Shown here one piece after another: positions 7,633 to 16,680 of a stretch of DNA of 64,000 bases. Source of the DNA: G963667425 sp963667425 [NCBI: bacterium] (GTDB lineage Bacteria; UBP6; UBA1177). Each line of letters starts with the position of its first letter. The first letter of the stretch is position 1. The translations under genes and the position numbers were made by a program. The stretch lies in assembly GCA_963667425.1 (NCBI GenBank), contig OY763407.1:2887303-2951302 (forward strand). Reading direction: 5' to 3'. Under the pieces are notes generated by a model. That model did no database searches. It worked only from the letters and a program-made list of their open reading frames with translations, and was not told the origin of the DNA.

Positions 7633-9246
7633 TTAAGCATCTTCATCAGGTGATTCAGTGTCAGCATCAATGCATTCATGTTCACCTGTCTTTATGTTTT
7701 TAGGGCATTCAGTGTTTGGAGTATAGTCATCATATGGGCAGACTTCAGGGTGAAGGTCGCAGTAACATTCCATATCTCTTAAATGGAGTTCAGGGTTACC
7801 AGGCAGCTGCCATGCTATGTAGTGTCCATCAAATTCTGTATAAGCGGCAGTAGTTCTTTCTTCTATTGGTGAACAGTAACTTTTTTCCTGATCAAGTCTA
7901 TACATACAAAGATTGTTTTTTTGTTTATCTCTGTCTCCGTCAGGCCATGAAATATTTATATATGATAATAAATTTCCTTTTACAAAAGTTACAGCAACAT
8001 CATAAGTGTCTTCCATTAAATTTTGTACTGTAAACTTTTTATATTCCCACGGTTCTTTTGATGTATCTAATCTCATAAATCCATCTGTCATCTCTACAGG
8101 TGAAAAGTATATTAGGTTTTTGTTTTCAGTGTCCATCCAAGTGTACCTTATCTGTTCAATTTTTTCATCAATGGTTCTGTTAACCAGTTTGCATTCGTCA
8201 AGTGATTCAGGATTTTCATTAAGTTCGCAGATATAACCCTTAAAGTTATCTCCATAAAAGAGTAGTCTGTTGTCAAATATGTTGGGATCATTTGCAATTC
8301 CTTCTGAAAGGGTTATCCAGTTCCATGCTATATTTTCATAGTTTGCAGTTCCATCATGTTCTTTGACTGCTGCATATTTCATATAACTTGTTCCGCCGTT
8401 TTCTTCTTTTATATTTGCAAAAGCCCATTTATCTGTAAGAAAAGGTGTGTAGGTTATAAATCTTATTGTTCCTGGGTATACAGATGTGTAGGTGTTGTTG
8501 CTGAAATATGTTAGGGCATGCTGAGTTGTGTTTTTTATATTGATATATGTCAGAAACTTTCCTTTGTTATATGCAAGCATGTCTGCGCCTGTTATGCTTT
8601 TTACACTGTACTTTTTTGTTTTGAGATCATATTCAAATGCTTTGCTCTGATTTACATGCCAGTCTGTCTCTCCACCAACATAACTCATCCTGAAACCAAT
8701 CTTACCATTCTGAAAATTAAAGCTTTTCATGGTGTAGTGGCCTGTATTCCAGCCGTAAGGATTTATTGCATTCAGTTCTATATCACAGATATTTAATTCC
8801 GGTTCATTCTTCTGATATGCAGGCTGTAAATTATCCATATCACATGGATATCCGCAGCAGTCAAGCTGAGGATATTTAGTGCACAGCTCTTCATTATCCT
8901 CTTTCCAGAGATTGCTTAAACACTGCGGGTCATTTGCAGTTGGAGTGTCACAGCCTTCACGGCAAAAGTGAAGATTTCCTTTATCATCTTTAAATGGAAG
9001 TAAAGAGTAGTCTATTACCTGAGAGCAGATGTCATCTGTGTCTGCATCAGATTGAATGTCAATGTCTTCATCTATTTTCTGGTCTTCATCAGGAAATGAA
9101 GCATCTTCATCCTGGGCTGTGTCTATATCTATTTTTACATCTGCATCAGTGATGACATCAGCATCTGTTTCTGATTTATTTTTGTCACAGCTGGTTATTA
9201 AAAATATAAATAATGTTAAAAAGCTTAAAAGAATTATTCTTTTCAT
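7633..9246 (-). CDS. Lipoprotein with Asp-rich spacer and probable beta-propeller-like domain
   Basis: 537 residues. Lipobox LITSC with Asp at +2, then a spacer of repeated Asp-Ala-Asp/Asp-Glu-Asp units to about residue 70. The segment after it has paired cysteines (CREGCDTPTANDPQC, DCCGYPC). Residues about 150-500 consist of repeated strand-rich units in which aromatic and acidic residues recur, compatible with a propeller seen in related deltaproteobacterial lipoproteins. The C-terminus again has cysteines and an acidic end (DTESPDEDA). No catalytic motif. It lies downstream of the C10-protease gene, separated from it by a strong hairpin, and may be partly independent. Confidence 0.75.
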   Translation of the reverse strand: MKRIILLSFLTLFIFLITSCDKNKSETDADVITDADVKIDIDTAQDEDASFPDEDQKIDEDIDIQSDADTDDICSQVIDYSLLPFKDDKGNLHFCREGCDTPTANDPQCLSNLWKEDNEELCTKYPQLDCCGYPCDMDNLQPAYQKNEPELNICDIELNAINPYGWNTGHYTMKSFNFQNGKIGFRMSYVGGETDWHVNQSKAFEYDLKTKKYSVKSITGADMLAYNKGKFLTYINIKNTTQHALTYFSNNTYTSVYPGTIRFITYTPFLTDKWAFANIKEENGGTSYMKYAAVKEHDGTANYENIAWNWITLSEGIANDPNIFDNRLLFYGDNFKGYICELNENPESLDECKLVNRTIDEKIEQIRYTWMDTENKNLIYFSPVEMTDGFMRLDTSKEPWEYKKFTVQNLMEDTYDVAVTFVKGNLLSYINISWPDGDRDKQKNNLCMYRLDQEKSYCSPIEERTTAAYTEFDGHYIAWQLPGNPELHLRDMECYCDLHPEVCPYDDYTPNTECPKNIKTGEHECIDADTESPDEDA

Positions 9247-9265
9247 TTCTGCCTCTTTATTGGTT

Positions 9266-9291
9266 AAGTGACACCCTTGCGGGTGTCACTT
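9266..9291. terminator. Strong stem-loop between the C10 protease and lipoprotein genes
   Basis: AAGTGACACCC and GGGTGTCACTT form an 11-bp perfect stem around a TTGC loop. It lies just after the minus-strand protease gene. The clearer T-run is on the plus-strand side and only TT follows on the minus strand, so efficiency as a minus-strand terminator is uncertain; it could also stabilise the 3' end. Confidence 0.6.
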
Positions 9292-9300
9292 TTGTCTTAC

Positions 9301-12300
9301 TTACTTTGATTCATGGAGTTTGCCTGAGAATACCTGATATATTACTCCATTGTAGTAGTAGGCTTCTCTCATGTAGTTCTTTTCTCCGCTCATTTTCTTA
9401 AGGCTTAATGAGCCGTTACTGTTTACTGCTTTGTACTGTCCGTTCTTGCAGCCCATGTATACTTCGCCTCCACTTACTGTAAGCTCTGCGTCATTACATT
9501 CTTTCTTTTCTTCATCTTTCTTTACCGGATTGAGTATATCACTTATGTCGTAAAGTGCCAGCTTTCCTGTTTTGAATAGCTTGTCATGATAGATGTAAAG
9601 ATAGTTTCCGCCTATTTCTATATCTTTTACCGGATAGTCTACACTTATGGTTTTTACTTTTTTGGGGTTTTCGAGTGTACTTATATCCCATATTGTAACT
9701 TTTTTGTTTTCTCCGGCTATTAAATAGCTTCCGTGTATTCTTATGTTGTCACAGTCTTTGGTTGAGAGGGCATTCTTTCCGCTGAGGCTTCCATCACTTT
9801 CTATTTTGAGGATTTCTATTTTATTGCCTCCTGCTCCATAGAGGTAGTTGTCTTTTAGTGCTATGTTGTTGATGTTCCCTAACCAGTGGAGTTTTTCTTT
9901 GTTGAGGTCTCCGTCTTCTTCTATTGTTATTTCTCTTATTCCGCTGAGTCCTCCAAGGTAGAGATGGTTGCTTTTGCCTGCTACTGTCTTTTTATAGTCA
10001 AAGTATGTGTGGCTGTCATAGTTGTATTTTGAGAGTTTTGTGCACTCTCCTTCTTTAAGGATTCCGGGGTATATTCTGCTTCCTGTGTCGTATATGCAGT
10101 AATTTTCTTCGTAGACTATGCTGCTTGTCCATCCTTCAACTGCTGTTTCTGCTGTTGTTATTTCTCCGTTTGTAAGGTTTACTTCTGTTCTTAGCGCATT
10201 GCCTTCACTGTTTATCTGTTTGCTGAAGAGTATGGCTTTTTCTGCTGTGGCCGAGATAAAGAGGTTGAATATTCCGTCTTCAGGGAGTGAATCTGTGATT
10301 TGGTTAAATCCTGTTTCTTCTGTGTACTGCCATAGATCTGTTTTAGGTGCTATGCCGTACTTTTCAGAAGTATAGTTTCCGCCTCCTGCTATGTAGAGCG
10401 CTCCATTTACTACGCTGTAGTTTATTCTATCTCTTATTGCCGGTGCATTTGAACTGCTTACTTTTTCAAACTGATTTTCTGATGAGAGTTTGTAGAGTTC
10501 CATTACACTTGAGCCGTTTCCAAGTAGGTAGAGGCTTTCATTTATGTTTATAAGTGTCGGGTTGGTTACTGCCGGAAGCGCTGCTGCTAAGTAGAGTTTG
10601 GCTGTGTTTATTGTTGCTTCATTTTCCGCACTTACACTGTTTGATGCCATTGACTGCTGAATTATATTGTTCATTCCCATGTAGTAGAGGTTGGTTCCAT
10701 CTGTTATGTAGGCTTTGCCTGCATAGGTGGCTGAATATGGCTGAACTGTTCCTGAGCTTATTACTGATACTGGCTGCCAGTCTGTTCCTGAGTTTTCTCT
10801 GTTCATCCAGAGAACCAGTGCTGTGTCGCCTCCTCTGCTGAATTTGTAAACGTCTTCCTGTATGCTCATTGTGCTGCCTTCAGGTTCCATTGAGAATGGT
10901 CTTGCTGAAACAGTGTCTGTGAGAATATCATATTTCCAGAAGTTGAATGCCGAGGTGTCTCTTATATCCTGAAAAAAGCATTCAGGGCAGCCGCGAAGAA
11001 ATTCGTTGTCTCTTGGGTATGGATCCAGATATTTCCAGAAGACTTTTGCTCCTGCAAAACCTTTTTGCATGCCATATCCTATTGATACTGGTGAATATGA
11101 TGACCTATCTGTTCTTGTATATACTTTCTGATTATGAAAATATTCAGGGTTTACTTCACTTCTTCCGTTGACATCAATTATATAAGGCACTGTTTTATCA
11201 CTTTTAAAACCTGCTGATGTCGTGTAGTTAAAAAAGGTTTCTATTCCCTCCAGATTTTCACTGCCAGTATAGCTTACGTTTGCAATATATTGGTTATAAA
11301 GCTTTTCATTTTCACATTTTATATCTTCTTTCCAGTCCCACGTTACTGTCTGTGTATTATCTGAATTTAAAATTTCTGTTATGTTGGAATAGGTGTATTT
11401 TGACGAGTTGTCATCACATGTTTTGTTTTTAGATATTTCTTTCCATGATTCAATTCCAATTCCTCTTACTGGCGTCGGGTCACTTCCATGACTGAATGCA
11501 TAATCTTCATCTTTTAATGGAAGCTGATTGCCATTGGATGTTGTGCAGTAACCGCCATCACCCCAGTAATTGCTTAAGTAATCATTGTTTACCCAGCAGT
11601 AGCGGGATTCTATTTTTTTACTGTAATCTTTTTCGTTTTCTTCAGTTTCTTTAACTGTATAGTTATTGTAGAGATTTATATACTTGTTTTTATAGAAAAC
11701 ACCCCAGCAAATTTGCATATTGCCTGGTGAACATGTTCTGCCTCCTGCAAATTCATCTACAGGACGTTGTCCGTTTGACAGATATCTGTAAGTGTTATCA
11801 CAAGCATCTCCTACACCATCAAGATCCTGATCGGGCTGCCACATGTAAATTTTATGATCCAGGCTTTTTTGCATTTCACAACCATGCATAGATGTTAATG
11901 TGTTAAATTTTGCACCTACATCAATACTGTTGTTACATTCGCCGTCATAATATTCTATTTTTTTACACTCACCACTTACTATTTCTTCTCCAAGTGATAT
12001 AGGTATAGACGGATTGTAATTATTAAGGCAGCTGTCAATCATCTCTTTTTGAGGATCGTCTGCAAAAAAGCCGGTGTATTCCTGTCCAGCCATGTCAAAG
12101 AAAAACCTAACAGGTTCAAAATCTCTTTTACTATATTTGTTGTTACCTGTTATGGAATCAAAACTTAAAGAATGGTTGTCAACAGACCCTTTACAAGTAT
12201 AATCAAGAAGATGGTTATCACAAACTTCATCCTTATCTTCATCTATACAAAGAATTACTTCTCTATTTTCTACATCATAAAGAATAGGACAGTTATCTTC

Positions 12301-13923
12301 TGAATCCAGAAAACCATCACCATCAGAATCTTCACATGCATCACCTATCCCATTTTTGTTAAAATCTTCCTGTTTAGGATTTGAAGCATTTATGCAGTTA
12401 TCTCTATAATACGGAACACCATCGTCATCATTTGGACATTTTTTCATTGTTCCATCATTATTCCAGCCACAAAAATTATAAGGATAAATATCTGTCATAA
12501 TTGTTTGAGCACCTTCATCTTCGTTAAAATCATACTCAACATCAAGCAAAGGTATAAGATCAATTATTTCTTTTATGAATGTCATCCATACTTTTTCATC
12601 AAAAACAACAGAATTTCCATATTTTACCCATCCTGAAAACCAATATTCGTTTTTCCACCCCAGTTCAACATGAACCATTTTTATTTCACCAAAAAATCCT
12701 AGTTTTTCATAATATTTGTATCCATCTATTACACTTAGATGCTTTATGGCCCATTTTTCAGAAGCAAATGTCCATTCATAAAACCATAAATCAAGTATAA
12801 ACTTCAGTGTAACAACTGTTCTTGAACTAAGAATCATAGGATGACCAAGAGTAATTTGTTGAGCTAATTTAATAAAACCTTGTTGTCCAGATTTTGCAGG
12901 TTCTATGAAATGAAAATCATTTGCATATCCAAAGTAATCATAAAAGGCTTTTTTTTGATTGATTATTGTTGTCTTAGATTCATCAGGTGTCCATTCCATG
13001 TCAACAGCAACACCTATGTCATACAAGAGTTTAGGGATGGATGATTTTTCTGGTTCAAAATTTAATAAAAGATCCTGTCCTGCATCATAAAGATAATTGT
13101 TACATGGAATTCCTCCTTCACAAAAACCTCCTATGGGGGCATTATATTCTCCCCATGGAATAGCATCATTTTTTGCTTCTTTGGAAGATTGCCATTTGTC
13201 AGGGTATTTGTAATATGAGATTATTTGTCCCATAGACATTGCGCCACATCCAACAATGTTTCTCATTGGAATCCCCGGTGTGGATGGTATTTGAGCATTA
13301 TAAGGATAATCCTGATGCCATTTTCGTAATCTTTCAGGCAGCAAAGGGCCTCCTTCATCTGAATATGGAAAATCATTGTTATTTTTTGATGTATCAATTA
13401 TAGATGTTGTATTGTTAATTATATTTTCCCACTTAGTTTCATTTTGTGCTATTATTTCAGGTACTGTCTGTAAAAATTTAAGTGGCCAATCCTTAAAGCC
13501 TTCTTCAAGCCATTTTATACCGTTGTTTAATGGTATTATTTCAAGCTTTAAAAGTTTTAATACATTAAATATATTGTCATTTTGAATATATGTTGAATCT
13601 TTTATGTCTTCATAGTTCTGGCTCAAAGTTATCATGCTGATAGGTTCCAATTCTGTTGCAGGAGCTACCATGACAAAGCCTTGTGGAAGTAGCGGTATAA
13701 CCCAGTTTACAGTGTAATTTCCTTCTTTAACTGAAAGAATATTTTCTGTATCAACAGAATATGTCTGATTTAATTCATTGTTTTCCTTAAATTTTTCATT
13801 AATTAAAGTTTCAAGTAACGGGGCTATTGTCTGAACATCTTCTAGTGTCGTTGCCCTTGCAAAAATAATTAATGGTAATAAAAAAATAATGAATAAACAT
13901 AAAATGCGGATTTTAAAAAACAT
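9301..13923 (-). CDS. Secreted multidomain protein with C10 (streptopain-type) cysteine protease domain
   Basis: 1540 residues with a signal peptide (to about 23). Residues 25-190 resemble a Spi/C10 prodomain (YTVNWVIPLLPQGFVMVAP). The protease follows: KWHQDYPYNAQIP, the nucleophile Cys226 in VGCGAMSMGQI and the catalytic His395 in KHLSVIDGY. Residues about 495-560 and again near 700 have thrombospondin type-3 calcium-binding units (DSDGDGFLDSEDNCP, DQDLDGVGDACD). The C-terminal third is Kelch-like and then LVIVD-like (VTIWDISTLENPKKV), probably propellers. AAAGGAGG precedes the ATG. Family knowledge suggests a secreted protease activated by prodomain removal. The codons for the C-terminal third look GC-richer than those for the N-terminus, consistent with domain acquisition. 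Confidence 0.82.
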   Translation of the reverse strand: MFFKIRILCLFIIFLLPLIIFARATTLEDVQTIAPLLETLINEKFKENNELNQTYSVDTENILSVKEGNYTVNWVIPLLPQGFVMVAPATELEPISMITLSQNYEDIKDSTYIQNDNIFNVLKLLKLEIIPLNNGIKWLEEGFKDWPLKFLQTVPEIIAQNETKWENIINNTTSIIDTSKNNNDFPYSDEGGPLLPERLRKWHQDYPYNAQIPSTPGIPMRNIVGCGAMSMGQIISYYKYPDKWQSSKEAKNDAIPWGEYNAPIGGFCEGGIPCNNYLYDAGQDLLLNFEPEKSSIPKLLYDIGVAVDMEWTPDESKTTIINQKKAFYDYFGYANDFHFIEPAKSGQQGFIKLAQQITLGHPMILSSRTVVTLKFILDLWFYEWTFASEKWAIKHLSVIDGYKYYEKLGFFGEIKMVHVELGWKNEYWFSGWVKYGNSVVFDEKVWMTFIKEIIDLIPLLDVEYDFNEDEGAQTIMTDIYPYNFCGWNNDGTMKKCPNDDDGVPYYRDNCINASNPKQEDFNKNGIGDACEDSDGDGFLDSEDNCPILYDVENREVILCIDEDKDEVCDNHLLDYTCKGSVDNHSLSFDSITGNNKYSKRDFEPVRFFFDMAGQEYTGFFADDPQKEMIDSCLNNYNPSIPISLGEEIVSGECKKIEYYDGECNNSIDVGAKFNTLTSMHGCEMQKSLDHKIYMWQPDQDLDGVGDACDNTYRYLSNGQRPVDEFAGGRTCSPGNMQICWGVFYKNKYINLYNNYTVKETEENEKDYSKKIESRYCWVNNDYLSNYWGDGGYCTTSNGNQLPLKDEDYAFSHGSDPTPVRGIGIESWKEISKNKTCDDNSSKYTYSNITEILNSDNTQTVTWDWKEDIKCENEKLYNQYIANVSYTGSENLEGIETFFNYTTSAGFKSDKTVPYIIDVNGRSEVNPEYFHNQKVYTRTDRSSYSPVSIGYGMQKGFAGAKVFWKYLDPYPRDNEFLRGCPECFFQDIRDTSAFNFWKYDILTDTVSARPFSMEPEGSTMSIQEDVYKFSRGGDTALVLWMNRENSGTDWQPVSVISSGTVQPYSATYAGKAYITDGTNLYYMGMNNIIQQSMASNSVSAENEATINTAKLYLAAALPAVTNPTLININESLYLLGNGSSVMELYKLSSENQFEKVSSSNAPAIRDRINYSVVNGALYIAGGGNYTSEKYGIAPKTDLWQYTEETGFNQITDSLPEDGIFNLFISATAEKAILFSKQINSEGNALRTEVNLTNGEITTAETAVEGWTSSIVYEENYCIYDTGSRIYPGILKEGECTKLSKYNYDSHTYFDYKKTVAGKSNHLYLGGLSGIREITIEEDGDLNKEKLHWLGNINNIALKDNYLYGAGGNKIEILKIESDGSLSGKNALSTKDCDNIRIHGSYLIAGENKKVTIWDISTLENPKKVKTISVDYPVKDIEIGGNYLYIYHDKLFKTGKLALYDISDILNPVKKDEEKKECNDAELTVSGGEVYMGCKNGQYKAVNSNGSLSLKKMSGEKNYMREAYYYNGVIYQVFSGKLHESK

Positions 13924-14368
13924 AAAAAACCTCCTTTAAAAACATCAGCCATCAATACAATGAAAAAAATTTTTATAAAACGAAATAAACTTGCTCCAAC
14001 AACCAACATTTAAATTTTAAATTTTAAGATGTCAAGGAATCAAAGTCTTTTTTTTTTGATGGGTTTCAGATGTTAACGTTTCTTTTTTCCAATTTTTTTA
14101 AACACTGGAAAAATTATTTCCCTTGTGTCTCAACGTTTAGAGAAAATCTGTGATGCTAATTTTCACACTTTTTGAAACACTGGACATTTTGAATTTTTTT
14201 TTTTATGAAAAGATTTTAATTTTTAAAAATAATGAAAGAATTAAGTTAATGTTATTTTACAACATCAGAGTCAGAGATGATGTCACTGTTTCTTTTGGAT
14301 TTGTTCTTGTTGCACAAAAACATTAATTATTTCGATTTACTTTTCAAATGGTTTTTTGCTTTTTATTC
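13924..14368. other. 445-bp AT-rich intergenic region
   Basis: It separates two minus-strand genes. It contains long T and A runs, a direct repeat of AAACACTGGA (14100-14109 and 14175-14184), a perfect TTGACA (minus strand, 14030-14035) without a convincing -10, and a small vestige resembling an Asp-rich lipoprotein start (14252-14323). No full-length gene or RNA gene was seen. Confidence 0.6.
14252..14323 (-). pseudogene. Possible vestige of an Asp-rich-spacer lipoprotein
   Basis: The minus strand encodes MFLCNKNKSKRN followed by SDIISDSDVVK and a stop. The Cys followed by charged residues and a Ser/Asp run looks like the junction after the lipobox of the local lipoproteins (compare CDKNKSETDAD at 9246), but the hydrophobic signal peptide and the body are missing. 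It could also be chance. Confidence 0.25.
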
Positions 14369-16336
14369 TTACTGCTTTATAAATTTGATTCCTGATTTCT
14401 GATTTATTTCTATCATGTAGTTTGCAGGAATGTTTTTAAATGTTGAGATTGTTCCTTCTTTATCCGGCCATTTTATTTCTATTTCATCTGCAACGCAAAC
14501 TGAACCGGTTCCGATTATCATTAAATCATCCTGCTGAAATCCGGTAAGTCCATTGCTTCCCTGAATTTCTCTGACAAATTTCCTGTCGCCTGATTTTATA
14601 GTTATCCATGCGCCAATTGCGTCTTTGTTTGAGCCACCTTCTTCTCCAGAGCCTATAAGTTTTATCATGAATCTGTTTCCCTGAACCGGCGTATCATTTC
14701 TGTAGACTGTTATCCAGTTGTCAGTGGGTGCTGTACCGCTCCATCTCATTGTGGATAATCCTACAACAAGGTCGTAATCTCCGTCTCTGTCGTAATCAAT
14801 TAGTCCTGCTCCATGAGCTCTTAATTTTGCAACTTCTGCCGAGCTGGCAACATTTTTAAATGTGCCGTCATTTTGCTGCTGGTAGAGCAGTGCTTTTGTG
14901 CCGTCGTAGTCGCTGCTTGCTATGTAAAAATCCATTTTGCCGTCGTTATCAAAATCTGCTGCAAATCCTCCGAGGTCGCCATCGTTCCATGAGCCTGTTC
15001 TTGTTCTGGTTATTCCGCTTTCTTTTTCACTGAGTCTTCTGAATGGTTTTTCAGGGAATCCGTCATTCATCATAATGTGTGTTCTGTCTGATGAGGCTCC
15101 AACGTGCCAGTGTGCAAGTTCAACTGAAACTATATCAAGGTCTCCGTCATTGTCAAAGTCGGCACATATATGATTTGATGTGTTTCCTCCAAGTCTGTAT
15201 GGCTGATCGCTGAATCCTGGTGTCCAGTTTTCTGTCATGCCGTCACAGCTTATCATTGCTGATCCTGCATCTTTACAGTATGGATCATCCTGTCTAATTG
15301 AGCAGTAGCAGAGGAAAAAGTTGTCATCGGAATAGTCTTCATTGTCATCTGAGCCGAAATCGGTTTTCATTGTTACATTTTCAAATGTTCCATGGTTGTT
15401 TCTGAATATAAGGTTAAAGGCTCTTCCATAAGCTGTTGACATAAGTTCGTCCCAGCCGTCGCCGTCGAGATCACATGCTGCTGCTCCCCAAGATGGGCGG
15501 GTGTATGTTCCATTTGCAAGTGTTTCTTCTGTCGGCAGAAATGTTTCAGCTCCGATTTCTTTTGTGACGTCTGTAAATTTGCCTGTTCCGTCACCTTTGT
15601 AGATGGTATCCATTACTGATGATTCTAAATATCCGTATGTGCCGTAATGATGCGCCACGTAAATATCAAGGAATCCGTCTTTGTTGTAGTCTGTAAATAC
15701 AACTGATGTTACCGGATCGATATAGTTTTCATCGGGTGTAAAGTACATGAGTTTCTGTTTTGAAAAGTGGCCTTCGCAGTCGTTCATGTAAATGTCTGAG
15801 CCGTTTGGTGCGGTTGCCGCTTGCTCGGAATTTAAATTTACTGCATTAAAGGCATCTTTACAGCCGTCATTATTTAAGTCTGCAAAAACTATAAATGTTG
15901 ATGCTCTGTAATTTTCAGGATCTGTTGATGCAAAAAGCCCTGATTCTTCTGTCCAGTCTTTAAATGTTCCGTCTCCATTGTTTAATAAAATTCTGTAGAG
16001 TTTTTTCTCCGCAGCTTTTGCCTGACCGGCACTTGAACCTTTGCTAATTGATAGATCGGGAAGTCCATCATTATTTATATCGGCTATAACTATGTTGCTT
16101 CCGGCGACGGCGAGCCCTGTTTCATCAAGACCGAGCTCTGCTGTTACATCTGTGAATTTAAGTTCTGAAGGTGTGTCGCTGAATTCTCTGCACTGCGGTT
16201 CGGGAATGTTTTCTTCATCTGTCATAATTGTGTCTGTGTCTGGACTTTCATTGTCATTTGATGAAGATGAACCTCCATCATCACATCCTGCAGATATAAA
16301 AATAAAAATCAGTATAAACAGGTATAAAAATCTCAT
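14369..16336 (-). CDS. FG-GAP/VCBS-repeat lipoprotein with ASPIC/UnbV domain
   Basis: 655 residues. Lipobox FISAGC with Asp at +2 and a Ser/Asp/Glu spacer. From about residue 60, at least seven FG-GAP-type calcium loops recur (DINNDGLPDL, DLNNDGCKDA, DYNKDGFLDI, DLDGDGWDEL, DFDNDGDLDI, DFDNDGKMDF, DYDRDGDYDL), forming an integrin-like propeller. The C-terminal 90 residues match the ASPIC/UnbV module (GAWITIKSGDRKFVREIQ, EIEIKWPDKE). This CRTAC1-like architecture is common on surfaces of environmental bacteria and is thought to serve binding or adhesion. It appears to be transcribed alone. Confidence 0.88.
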   Translation of the reverse strand: MRFLYLFILIFIFISAGCDDGGSSSSNDNESPDTDTIMTDEENIPEPQCREFSDTPSELKFTDVTAELGLDETGLAVAGSNIVIADINNDGLPDLSISKGSSAGQAKAAEKKLYRILLNNGDGTFKDWTEESGLFASTDPENYRASTFIVFADLNNDGCKDAFNAVNLNSEQAATAPNGSDIYMNDCEGHFSKQKLMYFTPDENYIDPVTSVVFTDYNKDGFLDIYVAHHYGTYGYLESSVMDTIYKGDGTGKFTDVTKEIGAETFLPTEETLANGTYTRPSWGAAACDLDGDGWDELMSTAYGRAFNLIFRNNHGTFENVTMKTDFGSDDNEDYSDDNFFLCYCSIRQDDPYCKDAGSAMISCDGMTENWTPGFSDQPYRLGGNTSNHICADFDNDGDLDIVSVELAHWHVGASSDRTHIMMNDGFPEKPFRRLSEKESGITRTRTGSWNDGDLGGFAADFDNDGKMDFYIASSDYDGTKALLYQQQNDGTFKNVASSAEVAKLRAHGAGLIDYDRDGDYDLVVGLSTMRWSGTAPTDNWITVYRNDTPVQGNRFMIKLIGSGEEGGSNKDAIGAWITIKSGDRKFVREIQGSNGLTGFQQDDLMIIGTGSVCVADEIEIKWPDKEGTISTFKNIPANYMIEINQKSGIKFIKQ

Positions 16337-16449
16337 ATTCGCCTCCTGAATTTTTATAAAATAATAACACTGTCTGGATGATACAATAACTGATTTAATA
16401 GTGCAAAATAATTTGATTAAAATGATAATGTATGAAAAAAGAAATATTG

Positions 16450-16668
16450 TTAATCTTCTTTTTTTGAAATAAAAGCTTTTTTTATCCAGTTCCGATTAAG
16501 TATTATGTGAATAATTGCAGTTAATATAAATAGGTATCCTGATATCGGGTGCACTGTTCCATATGTTTTCATAGTCATTAGGTCTTTTAGAATAATTGTC
16601 ATAATTAAAGCTACAAAAGAAAAGCCCAGTATTATATTGACTATTTTTAGTAAGCTGTTTTTTTTCAT
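16450..16668 (-). CDS. Small DUF4405-type membrane protein
   Basis: 72 residues with two transmembrane segments. The end reads HPISGYLFILTAIIHIILNRNWIKKAF, shown here in two parts: HPISGYLF and IIHIILNRNWI. Two histidines about 14 apart, then the N-x-W pattern, are characteristic of DUF4405, a fold related to b-type cytochrome membrane domains, so heme ligation is possible but unproven. GAGGAAT precedes the ATG. It begins 12 bp after glnA on the same strand and is presumably in its transcript. Confidence 0.6.
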   Translation of the reverse strand: MKKNSLLKIVNIILGFSFVALIMTIILKDLMTMKTYGTVHPISGYLFILTAIIHIILNRNWIKKAFISKKED

Positions 16669-16680
16669 TTTTATTCCTCA

